Of a stretch of DNA of 31,338 nucleotides, positions 22,781 to 30,867 are shown in pieces. Position 1 is the stretch's first letter. Each line of letters opens with the position of its first letter. The DNA is from Chloroflexota bacterium (GTDB taxonomy: Bacteria; Chloroflexota; Ktedonobacteria; Ktedonobacterales; Ktedonobacteraceae), in the NCBI GenBank assembly GCA_005879655.1, contig VBJK01000126.1, positions 1 through 31,338 of the forward strand. Direction: 5' to 3'. The notes beneath the pieces are model-generated. The model was not told where the DNA came from, did not search any database, and was given only the letters and a program-made list of their open reading frames with translations. A program made the translations under genes and the position numbers.

Positions 22781-25302
22781 CCAGGACCGTGGAGCAGACC
22801 CAAAAACTTATCCACGATGTACAAAACCGATACCCTGATGCAGTACGCTTAGCTACGGTCATTTCGCTCGCAGCACGTGTAGAACCTGAACTACTTAGAA
22901 CAGCGAGGTTAAAACTCTTACCAGAAGTAGACGCCGGGGCGGAAGCAGATCTCTGGTTTAGTCCATTAGTGCAAGCCGAAAATCCCTTAGCATTCGTGCT
23001 TTTCCCTGAAGTAGAAGTGCTACTACGCCAGGAATTAGCCCAGGATCAAACACTGCTGGACGAAGCATGGCGCGTCTTGCAAGAAGTGCACCAAACATTG
23101 CCTCCTACAATTCGTCTGGAGGAAGAAATAACTTGGCTGGCCCTATCGGACGAGCCTGACGCTGAGAGTCGCATTGAACACCTTTTTACGCAAGTAATCA
23201 CCGCCATGGTTGCTGAGAAGCGGCGTGGTCTTGCCCACTGGGCGTTACGGGCGCTACCTCGACTCCCTGAAGCGGCGCGCACATCTGAAGCGGCCAGGAT
23301 TACGGCGTTTGGCGCAAGTGCACGTCTTGGTCGGCGACAAATCCTCGCCGATGATCTACCCACCGATCTTAGTAGCCCCTTGCTTCACTGGGTCATGTCC
23401 ACTGATGTACCAACCATCCCTATCGGTGTACGCTTGCTTGCAGATGGTCTTGAATTTGGTGATGCGTCAATGCCCGGTGCACATGTTATTGAGATACCAG
23501 CAACTCATCCGCTTCTGGCAGAAGTGAGCTGGTGGGAAGATTTGTCTTCTCATACTGAACAGGTTATCTGGTTACGAGGTCAGACACAGGCTGTGCGAGC
23601 AAATTTCACATCAATTACCATCCAAACAGCAAATGGGAAGATCTATGCGCTGAATCCTGCACAAGAGCCAAAGAAGGTCATTCCTGTACAAGAACTTGTC
23701 AGCTTGAGTCAAGCGCTTTACAATTCGGGGCAATACAAAGATGCGCTGACCACCTTTGAACAGGCTATTGGTCTTGATCCGACACATACCTCAGATCTTC
23801 TCTATCAACAAATTAAAGATGCCTTAAGACCTATAGTATCGATTAAGGAGATAGAAAGTGAGGAAGAAGCACAACTGAATAAGACAGATATCGCAATTAT
23901 TACCATCCGTAATGACGAGTATGATGCTATGTTCTTCCGACTCAAAGAATACCCGCCCAAACGGCTAATAAGTCCTAGCAGTGAACGCACATATACAATC
24001 TTCTCTGTACCAACCAGTGCCAACAAAGCCTGTATCGTTGCGCTGACACGCTGTGCTGAACCAGGTAGTGATGTAGCGCAACGGGTCGCCTCCGATATGA
24101 TGCGGGACCTAGACCCACAACTTCTGCTCATCGTCGGCATTGCTAGTGGTGTTCCCCATGATGAATTCACGCTCGGTGATGTCATCATCTCCTCACGTAT
24201 CCATAACTTCAACGCGGGCACCTTTAAGCAGAACAAGATCCCCCTTATTCGCATTCATCCGTTCGTCAGCGACATTATTGCCAGCTTGTCCATGTATCAA
24301 AGCAATCTCGCTGGCTGGAACGAACATGACAGTATCGGTATCGCACGACCACCCATCGATCTTTCGGGAATACAAGAGAACGTCTATGGTGATAACGAGT
24401 GGCGTGACAATGTGATCAAGTCACTCGACTCTCATTTTGGCGAGTCTGCCAACCGTTCCCGGCGTCCTTTATTCAAAACAGGTGACATTGCTTCGAGCAA
24501 CAGCCTGATGGAGAGTACGGAGATACCAACAACATGGCTCAAGAGCGTACGCAGTATTCTCGCTGTCGAAATGGAGTCCGCTGGTGTCTTACAGGCGGTA
24601 CAACAGATGGACAAGTACTACCCAGTGATAGCCATTCGAGGCATCAGCGACATCATTGGTCTTGAACGCGACCCGCTTTGGACATCCTACGCTTGCCAGT
24701 CTGCTGCTGCCTTTACCTGTGCCTTCATCAAAGCTGGTATCGTCAAGCCGCGCGAGAAAGCCACCCCAGCGGACGAACGAGAGGTTGTCATTGCTGCATC
24801 GGCAAATCTCATACAACAGAGTAAAGAACCAGCTCCCCTTGATGTCTTCATCGGCTACTCCTCTAGAGATGAGAAATTCAAAGATGAACTAGAAACCTAT
24901 CTTGTTATGCTCAAACGCAACGACATTATTCGTCCCCACTATCACGAGTTAACGAGCCTGCCAGCAGGAGCAGTAGTAGGTCAAGAGTGGAAAAAGGAGA
25001 TTGGTACCCTCATCGAGCAGTCTCAAATCATCCTTCTGTTGATCAGCCCAAGTTTTCTAGCTTCAGACTACTACTCTGAAGAGATAGAGTGGGCTATGAA
25101 ACGACATCAATCAGGTGATGCGCGTGTTGTGCCAATTATCATACGTTCTACCAATATAAATAACACTCCTTTTGAAAAGTTACTGGCATTACCACGTAAC
25201 CTTCAACCCATTGATATATGGAGCAATCGTGATGCAGTCTGGGCGAAGATTGCTGAGGAGATTCAGGATGTTTGCAATAGTTTGCGTAGGAGTAAGAAAT
25301 AA
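22777..25302 (+). CDS. Conserved MoxR/vWA-associated module fused to TPR, nucleosidase and TIR domains
   Basis: The product has 841 residues. Residues 1-295 form a conserved module: AVRLATVISLAARVEPELLR, DAGAEADLWFSPLVQ, helical LAHWALRALPRLPEAAR, then a beta-rich end. I recall this as the N-terminus of diverse effector proteins coupled to MoxR and vWA genes. One TPR follows (303-336, ALYNSGQYKDALTTFEQAIG). Residues 369-660 are a nucleosidase domain with VGIASG in place of the paralogue's VGIAGG, plus VEMESAGV and RGISD. Residues 687-840 are a TIR domain (FIGYSSRDEK, candidate Glu768/769). The nucleosidase-TIR half is a close paralogue of the first gene of the operon. It overlaps the vWA gene by four bases and ends the operon, with only a weak 6-bp hairpin (25305-25330) behind it. 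Confidence 0.9.
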   Translation: MTRTVEQTQKLIHDVQNRYPDAVRLATVISLAARVEPELLRTARLKLLPEVDAGAEADLWFSPLVQAENPLAFVLFPEVEVLLRQELAQDQTLLDEAWRVLQEVHQTLPPTIRLEEEITWLALSDEPDAESRIEHLFTQVITAMVAEKRRGLAHWALRALPRLPEAARTSEAARITAFGASARLGRRQILADDLPTDLSSPLLHWVMSTDVPTIPIGVRLLADGLEFGDASMPGAHVIEIPATHPLLAEVSWWEDLSSHTEQVIWLRGQTQAVRANFTSITIQTANGKIYALNPAQEPKKVIPVQELVSLSQALYNSGQYKDALTTFEQAIGLDPTHTSDLLYQQIKDALRPIVSIKEIESEEEAQLNKTDIAIITIRNDEYDAMFFRLKEYPPKRLISPSSERTYTIFSVPTSANKACIVALTRCAEPGSDVAQRVASDMMRDLDPQLLLIVGIASGVPHDEFTLGDVIISSRIHNFNAGTFKQNKIPLIRIHPFVSDIIASLSMYQSNLAGWNEHDSIGIARPPIDLSGIQENVYGDNEWRDNVIKSLDSHFGESANRSRRPLFKTGDIASSNSLMESTEIPTTWLKSVRSILAVEMESAGVLQAVQQMDKYYPVIAIRGISDIIGLERDPLWTSYACQSAAAFTCAFIKAGIVKPREKATPADEREVVIAASANLIQQSKEPAPLDVFIGYSSRDEKFKDELETYLVMLKRNDIIRPHYHELTSLPAGAVVGQEWKKEIGTLIEQSQIILLLISPSFLASDYYSEEIEWAMKRHQSGDARVVPIIIRSTNINNTPFEKLLALPRNLQPIDIWSNRDAVWAKIAEEIQDVCNSLRRSKK

Positions 25303-25369
25303 CTAGAGTATCTTCTTATGCTAGTACTCTTTCTTGCTGTACTACACTTTCCATGAAATCCTGCACCAC

Positions 25370-25762
25370 CTACTGTTCAACGGAAATACCAGAAACCTCC
25401 GCCTTGTGCCCCTTGTTTGTCGATCGGCGTCCCCAATGCTGATCAATACGGCTTGGGAAGATGTAGTAGACCGGAATCAGGATGAACAGCATAAGACAGG
25501 CAGGGACACTCAACCACGAAACGCCGATCGCCAGCAGGTAGATGCCCGGTCCCATCAAGTTTCTTCGTGTTGCTCGTTGTACCAACTGTGGATCTATATC
25601 GCTATCCACCAGACGGTAGCCACTCGTCGCATACCACCATAGCAGTTGCAGTATCAGTCCCAGCATGACCAATGTGCCACCGTAGATGATGACAGAGATA
25701 TGTTCCTGCGGGTACTGTCCGAGGAGCGCAGCCGGGAAAGGGATGAATACAATGAACAGCAT
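25370..25762 (-). CDS. C-terminal half of a TMEM175/DUF1211-type membrane protein
   Basis: The product has 130 residues beginning MLFIVFIPFPAALLGQYP and continuing with VIIYGGTLVMLGLILQLLWW, RRNLMGPGIYLLAIG and PVYYIFPSRIDQ. These match the last three or four helices of bacterial TMEM175-like potassium channels. Those are normally about 200 residues with six helices and carry a hallmark FSD motif in helix 1; that part is absent. An in-frame stop lies about 30 bases before the ATG, and the start has a good ribosome site (GAGAGGAGA). It may be a truncated remnant that is still translated. The gene runs away from sbcD and converges on the TIR operon. Confidence 0.7.
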   Translation of the reverse strand: MLFIVFIPFPAALLGQYPQEHISVIIYGGTLVMLGLILQLLWWYATSGYRLVDSDIDPQLVQRATRRNLMGPGIYLLAIGVSWLSVPACLMLFILIPVYYIFPSRIDQHWGRRSTNKGHKAEVSGISVEQ

Positions 25763-25849
25763 TTCTCCTCTCTGGTGAGGCGTCTTTCCTTAGTAGTATA
25801 CACGCGCTCCGCTGAGCCGATCAATGTTGTGATAGATCTGCGATGCAAT

Positions 25850-27181
25850 CTACCCGCCCAACAACTCAGCGCGCTTCTCCCGCAAAAACTGCGCAATGGC
25901 CTGCGGATCATCCTTGCGTAAGGCTTGCGCCTTGATTTCGCTCACCACCGTACTCCACTGTTCGCGGGCAGGCAAATAGCGATTATCGCGTCCCAATAGC
26001 TCTTCAAAGATGTAGCGTTCTAACTCGTGCCAGACCGAACGATCACGACCATCGAGTTCCCCATCGTCAGCAGCATAATCTTGATCGTTGGTATGATCCT
26101 CAACGCGCACATGCAGCGGCTGGAAATAGTGGCTCACCATCTGTTCCATACGCGGCTGATCCAGTGAGCCAGCATCAAAGCCCAGTGTTCCCACCAGATG
26201 GACCTGCACCAATGGGCGCGCCTCTAGAGCGTGATACTTCACACTCTCACGTCGGCAATACTCCTCCAGGCGTGTATAAAGCGCATCTGGATCATGCAGG
26301 CTATCGACACGCAGATCGTAACGTACAAAGGAACGGCGCGTCGTCTTGATCCGCTCGACACGATGCACACATACTTTTTGCGAGGGATCTGTAATGTGCT
26401 CGGCTTGCTCAGTATCAATCTCGACATAGTAGTAGCCGCGATCATCCCACTGAATCTCCTCCGCACCACACGTCTCGGTCGAGCCAGGATTATAGATCCA
26501 GCCGCCATCCGTGTAAGGCTTGTGCACATGGCCTAGTGCTAAGTAATGAATATATGGCTGTAGGGTCTGGAACTTGGCCCTGGTCGGTAGGCCCTGCATG
26601 CGCGGCACCTCACCATCGATACCAGTATGCATCGCCAGCACACGATAGACAATGCCCTCCTCCTCGCCAGCCGTCTGTTTCGTAGCCAGTGCGCGCGCCA
26701 TCCCCTCCAAAGTACTGCCAATAGATGCCCCCACCCAGTGTAAGCCATAGACACGTAACTTTCCCCCCAGCAGATCCACGTATGCCCCGCGCATACTCTC
26801 CTTGTCCCAAGGCTCAAGGACTGGAGCGCCATCTCGTATGGTGGGAGCGAGCAGCATCAAGTATCCTTGATAACAGAGGAACTGGAGCCAGGAGGTACCA
26901 TCGCGGTAATAGCTACGGTCATGATTCCCCTCAATGGCAATCACTGGAATGTTCTGCTCTTGTAGTTTCTTTAAACCTTCAGTGGCATGAATAAGTGTCA
27001 ACGCGTCGATTGCACGCTTATGAAAGAGATCTCCTGCAATGATCACAAAATCGACGTTACGCTCGATTGCGGCATCCGTGACTTCCCAAAACGCTTTGCT
27101 GAAGTCGTTGAAGCGCTCACGCACCCCATATTGTTCGTAGCCCAGGTGCGTGTCGGCAAGATGAATAAAAGAAGCTCGCAT
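25850..27181 (-). CDS. SbcD/Mre11-like DNA double-strand-break nuclease
   Basis: The product has 443 residues and is a calcineurin-like phosphoesterase of the DNA-repair exonuclease branch. Metal ligands are visible in order: IHLADTHLG (Asp10, His12), IIAGDLFH (Asp51), IEGNHDRS (Asn86, His87), LAMHTG and LALGHVHKPY. In the Mre11/SbcD complex such a nuclease resects DNA ends together with the SMC-like ATPase Rad50/SbcC. No sbcC lies in the window, although the usual partner is adjacent. Residues about 265-443 are a C-terminal extension with a capping/partner-binding part, including an acidic run (DQDYAADDGELDGRDRS). The ATG at 27181 has only a weak site. The stop lies about 90 bp before the TMEM175-like fragment. 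Confidence 0.92.
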   Translation of the reverse strand: MRASFIHLADTHLGYEQYGVRERFNDFSKAFWEVTDAAIERNVDFVIIAGDLFHKRAIDALTLIHATEGLKKLQEQNIPVIAIEGNHDRSYYRDGTSWLQFLCYQGYLMLLAPTIRDGAPVLEPWDKESMRGAYVDLLGGKLRVYGLHWVGASIGSTLEGMARALATKQTAGEEEGIVYRVLAMHTGIDGEVPRMQGLPTRAKFQTLQPYIHYLALGHVHKPYTDGGWIYNPGSTETCGAEEIQWDDRGYYYVEIDTEQAEHITDPSQKVCVHRVERIKTTRRSFVRYDLRVDSLHDPDALYTRLEEYCRRESVKYHALEARPLVQVHLVGTLGFDAGSLDQPRMEQMVSHYFQPLHVRVEDHTNDQDYAADDGELDGRDRSVWHELERYIFEELLGRDNRYLPAREQWSTVVSEIKAQALRKDDPQAIAQFLREKRAELLGG

Positions 27182-27357
27182 AGGTTTTCTCCGCTTTTGC
27201 TATCTCAGCGAATAACATTTTTTTATAAGCTACTCAATGGCGACAGCATGTTTAGTGCATTTCCACTTGACTTTATTAGAATTTGGTGTGTATACGCTCT
27301 TTCTGGAGAGGCAGCGGGAGCCACTATCCTTTCGCAACCCGTTTGAGGGGATTGAAA
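27182..27357. repeat. Upstream region of sbcD with a CRISPR-repeat-like sequence at its end
   Basis: CTTTCGCAACCCGTTTGAGG followed by GGATTGAAA (27329-27357) has the form of a type I/III CRISPR repeat ending in ATTGAAA(C). It is single, without spacers or cas genes, and directly abuts the stop codon of the minus-strand membrane gene at 27358. The rest of the gap is AT-rich and should hold the sbcD promoter. Confidence 0.4.
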
Positions 27358-27762
27358 TTAGCTTGCTCCGGTCATGAATGCACGTACAGCTGCCGCCGCC
27401 ATAATCAGGAGCGCGATGCTATAAATCAAAACGTCACGACGTGGCTGCTTCCCGCTGGTTGCGTACGTCATGGCCACCGGCAAGCCCAGAGCGACGATAC
27501 CTCCATAGACATAGTGTAAATAGTAGTGATCAGGATCATGCCCACCGCCGGGTTTTAAACCAGACAAGGCCATGATAATGCCGAAGAGTGCTTGTAGCAC
27601 ACCAAGTAGACCGACCACAATCAGCATAATACGCCACGACTTGGGTATAGCGCTCATCTCCTTGCGTGTAAAGAAGAGCACCAAGCCCCATATGCCAGTG
27701 ATGGCAGCGCTAGTCAGCACCAGATACACATTATATAAGTGCAATGTATGAACAAGTTCCAT
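27358..27762 (-). CDS. Small integral membrane protein, four helices
   Basis: The product has 134 residues when started at the ATG 27762, which lies at good distance from GGGGAG. The ATG at 27771 is too close to it, and the frame to 27816 has no site. Four hydrophobic segments are visible: YNVYLVLTSAAITGIWGLVL, IMLIVVGLLGVLQALFGIIM, YVYGGIVALGLPVAMTYATS and LIYSIALLIMAAAAVRAFM. A His-rich loop (GGGHDPDHYYLHY) lies between helices 2 and 3 and might bind metal or haem. No family is recognised. It runs divergently from the lipoprotein gene at 28024. Confidence 0.75.
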   Translation of the reverse strand: MELVHTLHLYNVYLVLTSAAITGIWGLVLFFTRKEMSAIPKSWRIMLIVVGLLGVLQALFGIIMALSGLKPGGGHDPDHYYLHYVYGGIVALGLPVAMTYATSGKQPRRDVLIYSIALLIMAAAAVRAFMTGAS

Positions 27763-28023
27763 CAATTTCATACTCCCCCATGCCGCAACCTTACGACATG
27801 TCGCTGATATTACCATTCTCTTTGTGCGAGTAAATGGTGGAATTTTTCCGTCCCTACTATAGCGCGAGTAACGCTGAAAGACAAGTTGAAGATCTATCGG
27901 CTAAAGAGAGAGCAAGGCAAAAGAAACTGGGAACCTTTTCACTGCATCCTACGTCTCTCAAATAGGTAAAAGCAAAAAACGGAGTTCTTGGTCATCTTAA
28001 GCAAGATCGGGAAGGAAATAATA

Positions 28024-28506
28024 ATGAACAAAAAAACATTCTCACTTATCTCTCTGCTCAGAATAAGCGTCATTGCCTTCTTCTTGGGACTGGGTCTGAT
28101 AGCTTGTGGTAATACTACGCCTACAGACGCTGGCTCAACGCCGTCACCGAACAGTGCACAAGCCTGCGGGGCTATCTCACAATCACAAAATCCCGTGGCT
28201 CAGCAAGTGAATCCCGATCAGGCCCAAAAAAGCCTTGACTGCTTCTGGAATGCCTTTCAGAAATGTCAGATAGCAAGCCTGACTTATAGCTTGACGGGGG
28301 TCGATACGATTACTAAGCACACCTTCAGCACGAAACTCGATGCTAGTGGCTGTAAGGTTTCTGATGCAGTCCAGCAGACTATCGTACCTAAGCCATTGTC
28401 CAATCCCTCTACCTATATATGTGCAGGTCTCACTCACGAACCGGGGGTATTGCACTTTAAAGGCTGTGGTCAGGTAGGCGATGTAGACGTGGCTTTGAAG
28501 AAATAA
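28024..28506 (+). CDS. Secreted lipoprotein of unknown function
   Basis: The product has 160 residues from the ATG at 28024, which follows GGGAAGGAAATAATA. The N-terminus is a lipoprotein signal with two to three lysines, a hydrophobic core and the lipobox GLIACG. A Thr/Ser/Pro linker (NTTPTDAGSTPSPNSAQ) follows. The mature domain has about 120 residues with four further cysteines (QACGAIS, DCFWNAFQKC, SGCKVSD, YICAGL) and a short C-terminal GCGQVGDVDVALKK, which may form disulfides. No family is recognised. The stop codon lies inside the left arm of the 21-bp inverted repeat shared with galU. Confidence 0.8.
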   Translation: MNKKTFSLISLLRISVIAFFLGLGLIACGNTTPTDAGSTPSPNSAQACGAISQSQNPVAQQVNPDQAQKSLDCFWNAFQKCQIASLTYSLTGVDTITKHTFSTKLDASGCKVSDAVQQTIVPKPLSNPSTYICAGLTHEPGVLHFKGCGQVGDVDVALKK

Positions 28507-28603
28507 GAAGAACAATAGAGTACCCCACCCCCAGGGCAACCACAAGGGATTGCCCCTACAATGGTACGAATCGCCCTTCTTTTACTCTATTGTTCTTCTT
28601 ATT
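28502..28603. terminator. Bidirectional 21-bp inverted repeat carrying a dispersed repeat in its loop
   Basis: The arms 28502-28522 and 28583-28603 are perfect complements. Each contains the TAA stop of one of the two convergent genes (28504-28506 and 28599-28601) plus the same 16 following bases. The 60-bp loop holds a copy of the GC-rich dispersed repeat (CCAGGGCAACCACAAGGGAT and on, 28527-28564) also seen at 12019-12122. It should terminate both genes. Confidence 0.75.
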
Positions 28604-29462
28604 CTTTGGCTAATGTCTCACGCATGAATGTACGCAACGCCGGAGCAATCTTCGGGTCCTTGAGCGCATAAGCGATAGAAGTGGTAAGCAGACCGAGTGG
28701 ATTACCGGTATCATAGCGTATACCATTGAAACGCAAGCCGTAGCAATGGCCAGCTTGCGCTTGCATTTCCAGTGCATCAGTCAACTGTATCTCGCCTCCC
28801 GCACCCGGTGGAGTCTTTTCTAACAGCTCAAAGATATCCGGTGTCAGGACATAACGGCCCGCCACAGCCAGATTGGAAGGGGCTTCCTCTGGAGCTGGCT
28901 TCTCGACCAGATGATTGACCCTGACCGTATCCGTACTGTAGGGTTCAGCGGACACAATACCGAAGGAAGAGACCTGATCCGTCGTGAACAGCGAGAGGAC
29001 CGAGCCACCATACTGCTCATGCACCTCAATCATACGCGGTAGACAGGGAGTTTCCGGTGCAACCAGATCATCGCCCAGCATGACCACGAATGGCTCATCG
29101 CCCACTAAATTCTTCGCACACAGCACGGCGTGACCTAAGCCTAATGCCCTGGGTTGGCGAACTGAGACATATGTCGCCATTGTTTGGATGCGACGCAACT
29201 CTTCAAGCTCTTTGTGTTTGCCTTTGCGCTCTAGGGCGTGCTCTAACTCAAAAAATGTATCGAAATGATCTTCAATACTGCGTTTGCTAGAACTGGTGAC
29301 AAATATAATATGCTCGATGCCAGCGGCAACCGCTTCTTCGACGATATATTGTAGCGTTGGTTTATCAACGAGAGGTAGCATCTCCTTCGGTACAACTTTG
29401 CTGGCTGGCAGTACGCGTGTGCCTAGCCCAGCGACTGGTAGTACAGCTTTGCGAATGCTCAT
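28599..29462 (-). CDS. galU: UTP-glucose-1-phosphate uridylyltransferase
   Basis: The product has 287 residues from the ATG at 29462; a TTG just before it is too close to the ribosome site AGGAGG. It makes UDP-glucose from UTP and glucose-1-phosphate, the donor for polysaccharide and glycolipid synthesis. Visible motifs are the nucleotide-binding GLGTRVLPASKVVPKEMLPL (with catalytic Arg/Lys), VDKPTLQYIVEEAVAAGI, the FVVMLGDDLV strand, LVEKPAPEEAPSN and the substrate segment RFNGIRYDTGNPLGLL. The length is normal for bacterial GalU. The next gene upstream on the same strand encodes a ROK-family sugar kinase, so both may serve hexose activation, though 259 bp separate them. Confidence 0.96.
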   Translation of the reverse strand: MSIRKAVLPVAGLGTRVLPASKVVPKEMLPLVDKPTLQYIVEEAVAAGIEHIIFVTSSSKRSIEDHFDTFFELEHALERKGKHKELEELRRIQTMATYVSVRQPRALGLGHAVLCAKNLVGDEPFVVMLGDDLVAPETPCLPRMIEVHEQYGGSVLSLFTTDQVSSFGIVSAEPYSTDTVRVNHLVEKPAPEEAPSNLAVAGRYVLTPDIFELLEKTPPGAGGEIQLTDALEMQAQAGHCYGLRFNGIRYDTGNPLGLLTTSIAYALKDPKIAPALRTFMRETLAKE

Positions 29463-29625
29463 CAATCCTCCTAAAAATAACTTAAGTGATCAGACATCTA
29501 TTCCCCAGATTAACTGTTGTGTCATATTGTAATGGACACCATCGTAGAGGTCAACCTACAGCATTTCTCACATGTACCCCAACCATAACACGATTGAGTG
29601 CTTGAGCACGTAGACAAGACCACCT

Positions 29626-29702
29626 GGGCAATCCCTTGTGCGTGCCTTGCGTGGTGGGGGCGATGCTTATTTCACTGGCATTGTCCCTTGTGGGTGTCCT
29701 GG
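29626..29702. repeat. Two decayed copies of the GC-rich dispersed repeat
   Basis: GGGCAATCCCTTGTGCGTGC (from 29626) and GGCATTGTCCCTTGTGGGTG (from 29677) both resemble the right arm of 12085-12122 (GGGGCATCCCTTGTGGGTGC). They lie in tandem in the 259-bp gap between galU and the kinase gene. The left half of the gap (29463-29600) has no recognised feature beyond the galU leader. Confidence 0.5.
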
Positions 29703-29721
29703 TGAAGGCTTATTTGAACAA

Positions 29722-30753
29722 TTATTGCCGTTTGTAGTAATAGATGAGCGCGCCAGCTCCAACCAGACCAGCATCAGGACCAAGTTCTGCCATCACAATA
29801 CGTGTAGCCTCATGTAGCACCTTGATTGCTCGCTCCTCTATCGTGCGACGAGCAGGCTCTAGCAATAGCTCGCCTATCTGTACGACACTGCCACCCAGAA
29901 TAATGATCTGCGGATTGAAAATATGTATAACATTTACCAGACCCATACCAAGCGCTTCCCCCGCTCTGATAATAATGTCACGTGCAGCAGGAAGACCCGC
30001 TTCAGCTGCCAGGGCGACGGTCCGCGCATCCACACGAAAAGGCACTTGCTCTTCATGTAGTCGATGTTCCAATGCAAACTCGCGTAATCCTTGAGCCATC
30101 CCCCCTAAAATCAACATACTAGCGTAGTTCGCAATGCCAGTACCAGAGGCAAATGTCTCCAGACAACCCACATGGCCACAATTACAAAGCTCCCCCTGCC
30201 AATCTATCGTCATATGACCCAATTCAGCCGCCATGCCAGCCACACCTTCCAGCAATTTCCCATTGGTGATAACGCCGCTACCAATCCCGGTGCCGAGCGT
30301 CATATACACAACTTCATGATACGCGCGCCCCGCACCAAACATATACTCGGCCAGCGCAGCAGCATTCGCATCATTCTCAACAAATACAGGCATTTTAAAC
30401 TCTTGAGAAAAAATATCCCGTACAGGAACTTCATCCCAGCCAAGCAGATTAGGCGGGGAAAAAACGATCCCGCTATGGCAATTAACGGGACCAGGCACAC
30501 CAATGCCAATACCAGCAAGCTGATCAAGCGTGACCTTGGCCTCATTAAGCACCTGCCGTATGCCCCGCATAATATGGGAAATCACACCTTCGGGGGTAGG
30601 ATCTTCGCCAGTGAGCCAACTCACACGCGCTAACAGCCTTGCTCCACGCAGGACAGCAACCCTGACTTGCGTGCCACCTAGATCTACTCCCACTACTAGA
30701 GGCAGGTGCGCAGTAGCAGGATCAGTTGTTCGTGCTATGTTCTCTTCGTTCAT
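29722..30753 (-). CDS. ROK-family sugar kinase (glucokinase-like)
   Basis: The product has 343 residues from the ATG at 30753, which has GGGAG nine bases upstream. The frame runs open to 30975 but that part reads through the palindrome at 30840 and is not protein-like. The N-terminal phosphate-binding loop is VVGVDLGGTQVRVAVL. GIGIGVPGPV and ENDANAAALAEY follow (the catalytic Asp lies in the latter). The ROK zinc motif is complete: ELGHMTID, then CNCGHVGCLETFASGTGIA with His and three Cys. IIILGGSV marks the C-terminal lobe. It probably phosphorylates glucose or a related hexose with ATP. ROK transcription factors carry an N-terminal helix-turn-helix, which is absent here, so an enzyme is favoured. 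Confidence 0.93.
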   Translation of the reverse strand: MNEENIARTTDPATAHLPLVVGVDLGGTQVRVAVLRGARLLARVSWLTGEDPTPEGVISHIMRGIRQVLNEAKVTLDQLAGIGIGVPGPVNCHSGIVFSPPNLLGWDEVPVRDIFSQEFKMPVFVENDANAAALAEYMFGAGRAYHEVVYMTLGTGIGSGVITNGKLLEGVAGMAAELGHMTIDWQGELCNCGHVGCLETFASGTGIANYASMLILGGMAQGLREFALEHRLHEEQVPFRVDARTVALAAEAGLPAARDIIIRAGEALGMGLVNVIHIFNPQIIILGGSVVQIGELLLEPARRTIEERAIKVLHEATRIVMAELGPDAGLVGAGALIYYYKRQ

Positions 30754-30839
30754 GTATCGGCTCCCGGTGTTGGATTTCCTTGATGATACTCCACTCAGAG
30801 TGTTCTCTACAAGGGAATAAGCATTTTTGGATGCGCACG

Positions 30840-30855
30840 GCGCAATAAATTGCGC
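30840..30855. repeat. Palindromic repeat GCGCAATAAATTGCGC
   Basis: This 16-bp near-palindrome followed by TTCTACC is the fourth member of the family at 13107, 13147 and 13190. It lies in the divergent promoter region between the kinase and the ArsR-family gene. Confidence 0.55.
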
Positions 30856-30867
30856 TTCTACCTGCCC

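Noticed and set aside
27329..27357. A CRISPR array
   Set aside because: Only a single repeat-like unit is present, with no evenly spaced copies and no cas gene in the window, so an array is not claimed.
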